This document shows positions 17,240-27,352 of a stretch of 64,000 nucleotides of DNA, in pieces (position 1 is the first letter of the stretch; the number at the start of each line of letters is the position of its first letter). The notes under the pieces were generated by a model. The model did no database searches and was not told the DNA's origin. It saw only the letters and a program-made list of their open reading frames with translations. A program made the position numbers and the translations under genes. Source of the stretch: Paraburkholderia sp. BL25I1N1 (lineage in GTDB: Bacteria > Pseudomonadota > Gammaproteobacteria > Burkholderiales > Burkholderiaceae). The stretch lies in contig NZ_PVZB01000015.1 of the NCBI RefSeq assembly GCF_003002025.1, forward strand, positions 124,001 to 188,000. The letters run 5' to 3'.

Positions 17240-17685
17240 GGTGAGTCCTCTTCCGAATGTGAGTGCGCCTGAGTTTCGTCGGTCTGTCGTGTCGAATGCT
17301 CCGCGACGGGTGCGCGCCCGGCCGCTTCGTAGTACGCGATCTTGTCGACGATCGCGCCGAGGTTGCTCTGCAACTCGGCGATCCGCGCCAAAACCGCATC
17401 CCGATGCGCCACCAGCAGATCGCGGCGCGCGCCCACCGTAGGCTGCCCTTGTGCGCGCAAGGCCGCGAACGCCTGCATGCCGGCGATCGGCATGCCGGTC
17501 GCCTTCAGACGCATCAGGAACCGCAGCCAGTCGAGATCAGCCGGCGAATACAGCCGATGCCCCGCCTGCGTGCGGCCGACGGCGCGAACCAGCCCGGCCT
17601 GCTCGTAGTAGCGCAGCGTATGCGTCGAAACGCCGATCGTTTCAGCGACCTGCCCGATGGTGAGTGCTTTCGAGATATTCGACAT
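17191..17685 (-). CDS. MerR-family regulator paired with the CMD gene
   Basis: The 164-residue protein has a MerR DNA-binding domain (LTIGQVAETIGVSTHTLRYY, EQAGLVRAVGRTQAGHRLYS) and a dimer helix with AELQSNLGAIVDKIAYYEA. No metal-binding cysteines are seen. I chose the ATG at 17683-17685, which gives MSNISKALTIGQ; the frame is open 17 codons further up, but those codons run through the promoter described at 17696-17726. The predicted transcript would begin only a few bases before this ATG. The last 16 codons overlap the CMD gene. It likely controls its own operon through the dyad in its promoter spacer. Confidence 0.88.
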   Translation of the reverse strand: MSNISKALTIGQVAETIGVSTHTLRYYEQAGLVRAVGRTQAGHRLYSPADLDWLRFLMRLKATGMPIAGMQAFAALRAQGQPTVGARRDLLVAHRDAVLARIAELQSNLGAIVDKIAYYEAAGRAPVAEHSTRQTDETQAHSHSEEDSPWTTHTTTATPEAGTN

Positions 17686-17695
17686 GACGGAACTC

Positions 17696-17726
17696 AGGTT
17701 AGGACTTCGAGTGCACTCTAAGTCAA
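17696..17726 (-). promoter_or_regulatory. MerR-type promoter with 19-bp spacer and dyad operator
   Basis: On the minus strand TTGACT (17721-17726) and TAACCT (17696-17701) are separated by 19 bp, the long spacer typical of MerR-activated promoters. The dyad at 17704-17723 has ACTT, GAGTGCACTC and AAGT with one mismatched pair, and fills the spacer as a MerR operator should. Confidence 0.78.
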
Positions 17727-17728
17727 GT

Positions 17729-17792
17729 GCTGTCATTTGTCTGCGCTGTCATTCGTCTGCGCTGTCATTTGTCCGCGCTGTCATTTTTTACG
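17729..17792. repeat. Tandem 16-bp repeat upstream of the MerR promoter
   Basis: Units GCTGTCATTTGTCTGC (17729-17744), GCTGTCATTCGTCTGC (17745-17760) and GCTGTCATTTGTCCGC (17761-17776) are followed by a partial fourth unit. They abut the -35 end of the promoter. They could be regulator binding sites or a simple replication-slippage repeat. Confidence 0.85.
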
Positions 17793-18032
17793 GCGTGATG
17801 TTTTGATCGATAAGCTCACAACAGCCTAATAACGAGGCAAAAGGTTTAAATCTTGTTCACACTGATTTACTTGTCGTGAATCGATCGGTATAAATCGTCC
17901 GCGTTCGCAAATAAGGGCGCGCAATTTGTTCTATGCTTAAGCGCAGCGAAAGCTGACAGGCTGCTGTCGTCCGAGCTTTGTACGGGTCGTCCCTTCGCGG
18001 CTAACTTTTTTGCCCACAATGGAGTGCTTGCC

Positions 18033-18629
18033 ATGCTGAAGAAGCTTTTAATGCTTTGCGTTGCTTTGGCTTTGTCGCTGTCGGCCGGATTTGCGGCGGC
18101 CGTCGAAGTAAATTCCGCCGATCAGGCGGCGCTCGAATCGGTCAAGGGTATCGGCCCGGTGCATGCGAAAGCGATCATTGACGAACGCACGAAGAATGGC
18201 CCGTTCAAGGACGCCGACGATCTCGCCACGCGCGTCAAGGGCATCGGCACGAAATCGGTGGCCAATCTCGAAGCGGCCGGCCTGACGATCAACGGTTCGT
18301 CCACACCGCCGAGCGGCGCCAAGCCCGCCGCGAAGCCGGGCAGCACGGCCACGACGAAGGCAGCGCCAGCCGCCGCGCCTGCGGCCACGACCGCGGCGCC
18401 AGCCACGGCTGCGACCACGACGCCGGCCGCGCCCGCGGAGGCTTCCGGCGCGAAGGCATCGAAGTCGAAGAAGAAGAGCAAGGCTGCGGCATCCGACGCG
18501 GCGGCGGCATCCGCGCCGGCCGCCACGACCGCGGCGGCGCCGGCCAGTGCCTCCGACAGCAGGGCTTCGAAGAAGAAAGCGAAGAAGAGCAAGGCCGCAT
18601 CGGCTGCGGCGGCCTCGGGCGGCGCCTGA
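18033..18629 (+). CDS. Secreted ComEA-like helix-hairpin-helix protein with Ala/Lys-rich tail
   Basis: The 198-residue protein has a signal peptide (MLKKLLMLCVALALSLSAGF, cut near AAAVEV), then a ComEA-type double helix-hairpin-helix (VNSADQAALESVKGIGPVHA, later VKGIGTKSVANLEAAGL) that binds double-stranded DNA without sequence specificity. The second half is low complexity: an Ala/Thr/Pro stretch with blocks of KSKKKSK and SKKKAKKSK like a histone H1 tail. The ATG at 18033 has GGAG 8 nt upstream; a GTG three codons before it is less likely. It stands alone. ComEA proteins serve DNA uptake in the periplasm; whether this one does is inference. Confidence 0.82.
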   Translation: MLKKLLMLCVALALSLSAGFAAAVEVNSADQAALESVKGIGPVHAKAIIDERTKNGPFKDADDLATRVKGIGTKSVANLEAAGLTINGSSTPPSGAKPAAKPGSTATTKAAPAAAPAATTAAPATAATTTPAAPAEASGAKASKSKKKSKAAASDAAAASAPAATTAAAPASASDSRASKKKAKKSKAASAAAASGGA

Positions 18630-18847
18630 CAGCACGGAAAGAGGACCGGACAGAATCACACGGAGTACGAAACAGGATCAGGCAGCGGCAGCGTAACGGC
18701 CCAAGGGTTATGCGCGTGGCGGCGACACCAGTGCACCGTCGGCGCCGTCTCGCCGCCGCCCGCCTTCCTTCCACAGCGCCGCGCAACCGCGCGGCGTTTT
18801 CACCCGCTGACCCGTCGAGCACGTGTCGGCATTCAAGAGAGACTGTC

Positions 18848-19279
18848 ATGAGCCTACTCGACACACTCGGTTCCCTGGTTGGCAAATCCCCCGAAGGCGG
18901 TGGTGGCCAGCAAGCCCTGATCGCGGCTGCGCTCGAATTCGTCAACAGCCAGCCGGGCGGCCTGAACGGCCTGATCGACCGCTTCAAGGAAAAAGGCCTC
19001 GGCGACGTCGTGACGTCGTGGGTCAGCAATGGCGAAAATCAGCCGATCGCGCCCGACGCGCTGCACAGCGTGCTCGGCTCGGAAGCCGTCACCAACCTCG
19101 CGGCGAAGGCCGGCGTGCAGCCGGATCAGGTCACCGGACTGCTGTCGCAGATTCTGCCGCATGTCGTCAATGCGGCCACGCCGGAAGGCGAAGTGCCGGC
19201 TGAGGGCAAGCTGAACGCCACGACCGTGCTCGGCGCGCTGGGCGGCTTGTCGGCGTTGTTCGGCAAAGGCAACGCGTAA
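18848..19279 (+). CDS. YidB-like DUF937 protein
   Basis: The 143-residue protein matches the YidB/DUF937 family: MSLLDTLGSLVGKSPEGG, then QQALIAAALEFVNSQPGGLN with a LIDRFKEKGLGD segment, and VTSWVSNGENQPIAPDALHS. No catalytic residue or signal peptide is seen, and the role of the family is unknown. The ATG at 18848 follows an AGAGAG purine run; the frame is open 46 codons upstream without conserved sequence. It converges on clpB, with a shared bidirectional terminator between them. Confidence 0.87.
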   Translation: MSLLDTLGSLVGKSPEGGGGQQALIAAALEFVNSQPGGLNGLIDRFKEKGLGDVVTSWVSNGENQPIAPDALHSVLGSEAVTNLAAKAGVQPDQVTGLLSQILPHVVNAATPEGEVPAEGKLNATTVLGALGGLSALFGKGNA

Positions 19280-19341
19280 CGACACGGGCGGCCTTGGCTG
19301 CCCACATGCCCGCTTGCAGCGCAATCAGCGGGCAAAAAAAA

Positions 19342-19373
19342 CGGCAACGAAGTCACCTTCGTTGCCGTTTTTT
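19342..19373. terminator. Bidirectional terminator between the YidB-like gene and clpB
   Basis: An 11-bp perfect stem (CGGCAACGAAG and CTTCGTTGCCG) with a TCAC loop, an A-run before and a T-run after, serves both convergent genes. Confidence 0.93.
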
Positions 19374-19434
19374 AACATCGTCAGGAACGGCTCGACCGCC
19401 GCCGCTCCTTCTCTCCGAAGCGAACGCGTTTCGC

Positions 19435-22032
<2,598 letters not shown>

Positions 22033-22062
22033 CAAGAGACCTCCAATTTTCGATTACCACCA

Positions 22063-22090
22063 AAATGAGGCGTTTTATCCAGGTTTCAAG
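22063..22090 (-). promoter_or_regulatory. Sigma-32 (heat-shock) promoter of clpB
   Basis: On the minus strand CTTGAAA (22084-22090) and CCTCATTT (22063-22070) are separated by 13 bp. This matches the sigma-32 consensus CTTGAAA-N13-15-CCCCATNT with one mismatch, and lies about 30 bp before the clpB start codon. Confidence 0.88.
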
Positions 22091-22151
22091 CGTTTTTTTG
22101 CCCCAAGCGACAACTATTTAACATTTGACGCGCGAGAAATGCCTGGCGCAT

Positions 22152-22652
22152 TCATGCCGCCGACGCCGCGTCGCCGTTGGCCGGCGAGACCGGCGTGATC
22201 GGAATCACGTTGCTCAAGCCAAGCAGCGCGGCCAGCGGGCCGTGCGGCTGCGCCATCTCGCCAATGGTATGGCGATCGAGCTCGGCGAGGAAGGCATTGC
22301 GCGCCGCCTCGAGCGCGCCGCGCAAACGGCATTGCGCCGTAATGACGCAGCCCCGGCTCTCGCCGCGCTGGTCCGGAAAGCAACCGACCAGCGCAAAGTC
22401 GCTCTCCGTCGCGCGCACGATTTCGCCGACCGTCAGCGCATTCGTCTGCTCCGCGAGCCGCAGGCCGCCGTTGCGGCCGCGCACGGTCTCGACCCAGCCG
22501 AGTTCGCCGAGCTGCTGCACGACCTTCATCAAATGGTTCTTGGAAATGCCGTACGCGTCGGAAATGTCCTGGATGGTCGACAACCCTTCGCCACGAACGG
22601 CGAGGTACAGCAGGACACGTAGTGAGTAATCCGTATAGTCGGTCAGTCTCAT
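22152..22652 (-). CDS. nsrR: Rrf2-family nitric-oxide-sensing repressor NsrR-like
   Basis: The 166-residue protein is an Rrf2-type winged-helix regulator beginning MRLTDYTDYSLRVLLYLAV, with a recognition helix near YGISKNHLMKVVQQLGELG. Three cysteines, C91, C102 and C108, lie where NsrR and IscR hold an iron-sulfur cluster, and the RGRNGGLRLA turn is typical of NsrR. NsrR loses its cluster on contact with nitric oxide and derepresses detoxification genes. The neighbour transcribed away from it encodes a truncated hemoglobin, and an NsrR-like palindrome lies between them. The C91-x10-C102 spacing is longer than the x5 to x7 of characterised NsrR proteins, so the exact ligand set is uncertain. 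Confidence 0.82.
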   Translation of the reverse strand: MRLTDYTDYSLRVLLYLAVRGEGLSTIQDISDAYGISKNHLMKVVQQLGELGWVETVRGRNGGLRLAEQTNALTVGEIVRATESDFALVGCFPDQRGESRGCVITAQCRLRGALEAARNAFLAELDRHTIGEMAQPHGPLAALLGLSNVIPITPVSPANGDAASAA

Positions 22653-22739
22653 GGGTGCAGGTAGTGCAATGAGCGCAAGCCGCGATCCGGGGGATAACCG
22701 CGTCGATGCAAGGGTTGCCGTGGGCCGTCGCTTCGCCCT

Positions 22740-22762
22740 AAGATGCAGGCGCCACGCATATT
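22740..22762. promoter_or_regulatory. Candidate NsrR operator
   Basis: The 23-bp site begins AAGATGCA, a perfect left half of the NsrR consensus, and has GCAT at the right distance (ATGC-N9-GCAT) with a weaker right half. It lies 88 bp before nsrR and about 195 bp before the hemoglobin gene, so it could control both. Confidence 0.5.
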
Positions 22763-22923
22763 TTCCAGTTCTGCGCAGACAGGCGGAGTGCGTGAATCGG
22801 CATTAATGGTAACGTTTCCTGCCTGGGGCATTCTTACGAAAAGCGGGGTATTCGCATCCTACTTCCGCACGTTCGGGCTCCATTTGAGGCTATTTCCGAC
22901 GCTGTGTGGCGCCATGTGGCGAT

Positions 22924-22942
22924 ATGCAGTGAATCGCTGCAT
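22924..22942. promoter_or_regulatory. Inverted repeat just before the hemoglobin gene
   Basis: ATGCAG and CTGCAT pair across 7 bp, ending 14 bp before the start codon. The half sites look like NsrR half sites but the spacing is 2 bp longer than the consensus, so it may be a weak operator or chance. The rest of 22653-22956 shows no gene. Confidence 0.35.
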
Positions 22943-22956
22943 TTTTTGGAATCTGC

Positions 22957-23499
22957 ATGAACCCGTCTTTCCCTGCCGCGCCAGTGGTCGAGCGCGCCGC
23001 CGAGCCCACCGAGGCGAATATCCGCGATCTCGTCTACGGCTTCTACGACCGCGTGCGAGCCGACACGCTGCTCGGCCCGGTATTCGACGCGAAGCTGGCG
23101 GGCCGCTGGGACGACCATCTGCCCAAGATGTGCACCTTCTGGGGCAGCCTCGTGCTGGGCGCGAAGCAATACCGCGGCAACGTGCAGCAGGCGCACCAGC
23201 CGCTCGAGGGAGTCGAGCCGCAGCACTTCAGCCGCTGGCTGTATCTGTTTCTGGATACGGTCGAATCGCGTTATCAGCCGGCTGCGGCGGTGCGCTTCAT
23301 GGAACCGGCGCTGCGTATCGCGCAGAGTCTGCAACTGAGCCGTTTCGGCTGGGACTACAAGATTCCGGAGGAACAACAGGCGTTGCTGGACCGCATCGCG
23401 CCAAAACGGCATCCGCGCGACGGCGAGGATGGCCACGCGGCGCGGCCGCCCGGCGAGCCGTTTCCGACGCGGATCGTCGGCCGGACGCGGGACGAATGA
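22957..23499 (+). CDS. Truncated hemoglobin (group III-like globin)
   Basis: The 180-residue protein has the group III truncated globin pattern: IRDLVYGFYDRVRADTLLGP, WDDHLPKMCTFWGSLVLG, then YRGN..AHQPL and HFSRWLYLF. The histidine of HFSRW is the probable proximal haem ligand. The C-terminal 40 residues are Pro/Arg-rich and not part of the globin fold. These proteins bind oxygen or nitric oxide in the cytoplasm. The gene is divergent from nsrR with a shared upstream region of 304 bp containing an NsrR-like site, which suggests nitric oxide response. The ATG at 22957 is the first in frame and has no strong ribosome binding site. Confidence 0.88.
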   Translation: MNPSFPAAPVVERAAEPTEANIRDLVYGFYDRVRADTLLGPVFDAKLAGRWDDHLPKMCTFWGSLVLGAKQYRGNVQQAHQPLEGVEPQHFSRWLYLFLDTVESRYQPAAAVRFMEPALRIAQSLQLSRFGWDYKIPEEQQALLDRIAPKRHPRDGEDGHAARPPGEPFPTRIVGRTRDE

Positions 23500-23655
23500 G
23501 CCAGCCCGGTTCAGGTTGATAACCCGCTTTGAAACGGTACGGCGGCACGGAGTAACCGTGGCGAGCGTCGTCCCCAGCCTAGGAGCGCTTCAGATTGGCG
23601 TGAGATGCGCCAGGACGCTTTCTGACTCGCCAGCTCCCATGCTCAAACCCGCGCC

Positions 23656-24132
23656 CTATTCCGCCGTTCGATTGTCCGATTCGATGCCCCAGCGCGCGAG
23701 CGCCGCGTCGTCGGTGACACGGGCATCGACCCAGCGCTCGCCGGCTTCGGTCTTCTCTTTTTTCCAGAACGGCGCCTGGGTCTTCAGATAATCCATCACG
23801 AATTCGCACGATGCGAAGGCTTCCCCCCGATGCATCGCCGTGGTCGCCACCAGCACGATCTGATCGAGCGGAGACAGCTTGCCGACCCGATGCACGATCG
23901 ACACCTCGATGCCCGGCCAGCGCTCGCGCGCGCTCACGACGATCGCTTCCAGCGACTTCTCCGTCATGCCGGGATAGTGTTCGAGCTCCATCGTCTCGAC
24001 GGTGTTGCCGTCGTTCAGATCGCGCACGGTGCCGACGAAGCAGGCCACCGCGCCGATCTTCGGATTGCGCGCGCGCAATGCGGCGACCTCGGCGGTGAGG
24101 TCGAAGTCTTCCGTCTGGACGCGAACGGGCAT
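23656..24132 (-). CDS. moaE: Molybdopterin synthase catalytic subunit MoaE
   Basis: MoaE with MoaD adds the dithiolene sulfurs to precursor Z (cyclic pyranopterin monophosphate) to make molybdopterin. The 158-residue product has ACFVGTVRDLNDG near the N-terminus, MELEHYPGMTEK, HRVGKLSPLD and the active-site region FWKKEKTEAGERWVDAR, whose lysines match the catalytic pair in E. coli MoaE. AGGAG lies about 8 nt before the ATG at 24130-24132. It is last in the run moeA-moaD-moaE, with a 45-bp gap after moaD. Confidence 0.96.
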   Translation of the reverse strand: MPVRVQTEDFDLTAEVAALRARNPKIGAVACFVGTVRDLNDGNTVETMELEHYPGMTEKSLEAIVVSARERWPGIEVSIVHRVGKLSPLDQIVLVATTAMHRGEAFASCEFVMDYLKTQAPFWKKEKTEAGERWVDARVTDDAALARWGIESDNRTAE

Positions 24133-24177
24133 CTAAGGCTCCTATGCGGTTAAGCGGCGTTGTGGCCTTTTTTTGGT

Positions 24178-24435
24178 TCAGCCGCCGGTGACAGGCGGAA
24201 AAAACGCGACTTCGCAGCCTTCGGTAACGCGCGTCCCGGCGCCGGTCATCACGTGGTTGCAAGCCATGCGCAGCGCGCGCCCTTCCGCCAGCGTGTCGGC
24301 CCAGATGCCGCCGCGCACGCGCAGCCACGCGCGCACATCGCCGACGGTCGCGATGCCGTCGGGCAGATCGACGGTTTCGTCGGCTAGGTCGAGCGCTTCA
24401 CGCACGCTCGCAAAATATCGGAGTTGAATCTTCAT
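24178..24435 (-). CDS. moaD: Molybdopterin synthase sulfur carrier subunit MoaD
   Basis: MoaD is the ubiquitin-like carrier whose C-terminal glycine is thiocarboxylated and supplies sulfur to MoaE. The 85-residue protein begins MKIQLRYFASVREALDL and ends in the required Gly-Gly (EVAFFPPVTGG). Length is normal. It lies 30 bp after moeA and before moaE on the same strand, so the three are one transcript. Confidence 0.96.
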   Translation of the reverse strand: MKIQLRYFASVREALDLADETVDLPDGIATVGDVRAWLRVRGGIWADTLAEGRALRMACNHVMTGAGTRVTEGCEVAFFPPVTGG

Positions 24436-24465
24436 CAGGGTGCCGCCGGCGGTGGCCGGCCTCGC

Positions 24466-25737
24466 TCAGTTCAGCAATTCGGAAAAAGGAATGAAGCGCA
24501 CGGTCTCGCCGGCGCTGATCGCGTGATTCGGCGGATTGTCGATCAGGCCGTCGCCCCACACTGTCGACGTCAGCACGGCCGAACTCTGGTTCGGAAACAG
24601 ATCGAGGCCGCCGGCCGGGTTGATGCGCGCGCGCAGGAATTCGTTGCGGCGGTCGGCCTTGCTCTGCGTGAAATCCGCCCGCAGCGACAGCGCGCGCGGC
24701 GCGACCGTCTGCACGCCGGCCAGGCTCAGAATGAACGGCCGCACGAACAGCAGGAAGGTGGCGAAGCTGGATACGGGATTGCCCGGCAAACCGATAAAGA
24801 AGGTTTCAGCCGAAACCGGGGACTCCGACGCAGCCTCGCCACGCTGCGCCGCACGGCGCACCGCGCCGAACGCGAGCGGCTTGCCCGGCTTCATCGCGAT
24901 CTGCCACATCGCAAGCCGCCCTTCCGCTTCCACCGCCGGCTTCACGTGATCCTCCTCGCCCACCGACACGCCGCCGCAGGTCAGGATCAGGTCGTGCGCC
25001 TCGGCGGCTTCGCGCAGTGTCGCGCGCGTTGCATCGAGCTTGTCCGCCACGATGCCGTAGTCGGTGACTTCACAGCCGAGCTTCTCCAGCAGGCCGCGCA
25101 ATGTGAAACGGTTCGAGTTGTAGATCGCGCCCGGCTTCAGCGGCTCGCCAGGCATGGTCAGTTCGTCGCCCGTGAAGAACACGGCAACCTTGACGCGCCG
25201 CCGCACCGCGAGTTCGGCGCAGCCGACCGAGGCCGCCAGTCCCAGCGCCTGCGGCGTAAGCCGCGTGCCCGCCGGAAGAATCACCGAGCCGCTGCGGATA
25301 TCCGCGCCCTGCGCCGTGATCCATTCTCCCGGTTGCGGACTGTGCAGGACGGTGACGTCCGCGCCGGAGGCTTCGGTCTGCTCCTGCATCACGATCGCGT
25401 CGGCGCCGGGCGGAACCGTGGCGCCGGTGAAGATGCGCGCGGCCGTGCCGGGCTTCAGCGGCTCCGGTGCGTGACCGGCGGGGATCCGCTGCGAGACCGG
25501 CAAACGGCTGTTGCCCTGCGCCGTCAGATCCGCCGTGCGGATCGCGTAGCCGTCCATCGAACTGGTGTTCATCGGCGGGACGTCGAGCGGCGACGTGACG
25601 TCGGCCGCGAGCACGCGGTTCAGCGCTTCCAGCGTGGGGATCGACTCCGTGCCGGAAATCGGGCTCGCTGCGCTGAGGAGAGTCGCCAGGGCTTCGGCGG
25701 TGGCGAGCATCGGCGCGCGGGGCGTGGGTGTGGACAT
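24466..25737 (-). CDS. moeA: Molybdopterin molybdenumtransferase MoeA
   Basis: MoeA inserts molybdate into adenylylated molybdopterin, the last step of basic molybdenum cofactor synthesis. The 423-residue protein has PPMNTSSMDGYAIR near residue 60, ARIFTGATVPPGADAIVMQE, the VFFTGDEL segment, the central TCGGVSVGEEDHVKP loop and GLPGNPVSSFATF, all family hallmarks. It lies 152 bp after thrC on the same strand and before moaD and moaE. Whether it has its own promoter or shares the amino acid operon transcript cannot be told. The first 20 residues are Ala-rich and variable. Confidence 0.96.
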   Translation of the reverse strand: MSTPTPRAPMLATAEALATLLSAASPISGTESIPTLEALNRVLAADVTSPLDVPPMNTSSMDGYAIRTADLTAQGNSRLPVSQRIPAGHAPEPLKPGTAARIFTGATVPPGADAIVMQEQTEASGADVTVLHSPQPGEWITAQGADIRSGSVILPAGTRLTPQALGLAASVGCAELAVRRRVKVAVFFTGDELTMPGEPLKPGAIYNSNRFTLRGLLEKLGCEVTDYGIVADKLDATRATLREAAEAHDLILTCGGVSVGEEDHVKPAVEAEGRLAMWQIAMKPGKPLAFGAVRRAAQRGEAASESPVSAETFFIGLPGNPVSSFATFLLFVRPFILSLAGVQTVAPRALSLRADFTQSKADRRNEFLRARINPAGGLDLFPNQSSAVLTSTVWGDGLIDNPPNHAISAGETVRFIPFSELLN

Positions 25738-25889
25738 CTCTGATCTCGGGGCCGCTGACTAAAAGAATATTGTAGCGGTCGAAGCGGATAGCCTGGGCAG
25801 CCCGGCGTTATGGGGGGATTTTTTGGAGTTGGAGTGCTTGCCACGAGGGTTCGCGGCAAGCGTCGTTTAGCGTCGAGCGCGACGCCGAC

Positions 25890-27344
25890 TTAATGAGCGC
25901 CCGCGTTCGCCGCAACGAAGTCCTTCACGCGCTGCACGTCCGCCGGCAGCACTTCGAAACGCTGCGGCAACGACTCGAGTCCCGCGAACGCCGCCGGCCG
26001 CTCCGGCTCGCGCAACAGCGCTTCGCGGATCGTCTCGCCGAACTTGATGGGTTGCGCCGTCTCCAGCACGATCATCGGAATGCCCGGCTGCAGATGTTCG
26101 CGCGCCACCTTCAGGCCGTCGGCCGTGTGCGTGTCGATCATCGTGTCGTACCGCTCGAACACGTCGCGGATCGTGTCCACGCGGCTGTCATGGCTGCTGC
26201 TGCCAGACACGAAACCGAACTCGCGCACGCGCGCGAAATCGCCGCTTGCCGCAAGGTCGAAGCCGCCCTTCTCTTCGACATCGCGGAACAGTTGCAGCAC
26301 GCGCGCCGGATCGCGGCCGAGCAGATCGAACACGAAACGCTCGAAGTTCGACGCCTTCGAAATATCCATGCTCGGGCTGCTGGTGTGGTACGTCTCGGCC
26401 GCCTTGCGCACGCGGTAGATGCCGGTGCGGAAGAACTCATCGAGCACGTCGTTTTCGTTCGTCGCGACGACGAGTTTCTCGATCGGCAGGCCCATCATGC
26501 GCGCGATGTGACCCGCGCACACGTTGCCGAAGTTGCCCGACGGCACCGTGAACGACACGCGCTCGTCGTTCGACTTCGTGGCCGCGAAGTAGCCCTTGAA
26601 GTAGTACACGACCTGCGCCACGACGCGCGCCCAGTTGATCGAGTTGACCGTGCCGATCTTGTACTTGGCCTTGAACGCGTGATCGTTCGAGACGGCCTTG
26701 ACGATATCCTGCGCGTCGTCGAATACGCCTTCAACAGCGATGTTGAAAATGTTCGGGTCTTGCAGGCTGTACATCTGCGCGGTCTGGAACGCGCTCATTT
26801 TCTTGTGCGGCGACAGCATGAACACGCTGATGCCCTTCTTGCCGCGCATTGCGTATTCCGCGGCGCTGCCGGTGTCGCCCGAAGTCGCGCCGAGAATGTT
26901 CAGCGTTTCGCCGTTATTGGCGAGCGCGTATTCGAACAGGTTGCCGATCAACTGCATCGCCATGTCCTTGAACGCGAGCGTCGGACCGTTCGACAGTTCC
27001 AGCAGCGACAGCGGCGCGCCGTTTTCGACGCCGAGCGTCTTCAACGGCGTGATCTGCGCGGCGCTTTCGTCGTCGCGCACATTGCAGTACGTGGCCGCCG
27101 TGTAGGTCTTGCGCGTGAGCGCGCGCAGGTCTTCGGCGGGAATGTCGTCGCTGAATTTCGACAGTATCTCGAAGGCGAGGTCCGCATACGGCAGCGTGCG
27201 CCAGCGCGTCAGTTCGTCAGCCGTGACGCGCGGATAGTCGGCCGGCAGGTAAAGGCCGCCGTCTTTCGCGAGACCGCCCAGCAGGATGTCGGAAAAGGTA
27301 TGGCGCTCGCCGGCTCCGGCGCCGCGCGTGGAGAGGTAGTTCAT
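25890..27344 (-). CDS. thrC: Threonine synthase
   Basis: Threonine synthase is a PLP enzyme turning O-phosphohomoserine into threonine. The 484-residue product has the longer gamma/beta-proteobacterial form. The PLP lysine is K126 in LAFKDMAMQL, and the phosphate-binding segment ATSGDTGSAAEYAM and the PSGNFGNVCAGH loop are clear. N-terminus MNYLSTRGAG is standard. It starts 8 bp after the stop of hom on the same strand, so hom and thrC are translated from one mRNA. thrB is not in the window. Confidence 0.96.
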   Translation of the reverse strand: MNYLSTRGAGAGERHTFSDILLGGLAKDGGLYLPADYPRVTADELTRWRTLPYADLAFEILSKFSDDIPAEDLRALTRKTYTAATYCNVRDDESAAQITPLKTLGVENGAPLSLLELSNGPTLAFKDMAMQLIGNLFEYALANNGETLNILGATSGDTGSAAEYAMRGKKGISVFMLSPHKKMSAFQTAQMYSLQDPNIFNIAVEGVFDDAQDIVKAVSNDHAFKAKYKIGTVNSINWARVVAQVVYYFKGYFAATKSNDERVSFTVPSGNFGNVCAGHIARMMGLPIEKLVVATNENDVLDEFFRTGIYRVRKAAETYHTSSPSMDISKASNFERFVFDLLGRDPARVLQLFRDVEEKGGFDLAASGDFARVREFGFVSGSSSHDSRVDTIRDVFERYDTMIDTHTADGLKVAREHLQPGIPMIVLETAQPIKFGETIREALLREPERPAAFAGLESLPQRFEVLPADVQRVKDFVAANAGAH

Positions 27345-27352
27345 AGTTCGGC

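Noticed and set aside
22924..22942. Inverted repeat before the hemoglobin gene as a true NsrR operator
   Set aside because: Its half-site spacing is 2 bp longer than the NsrR consensus, so it is listed only as a weak candidate.
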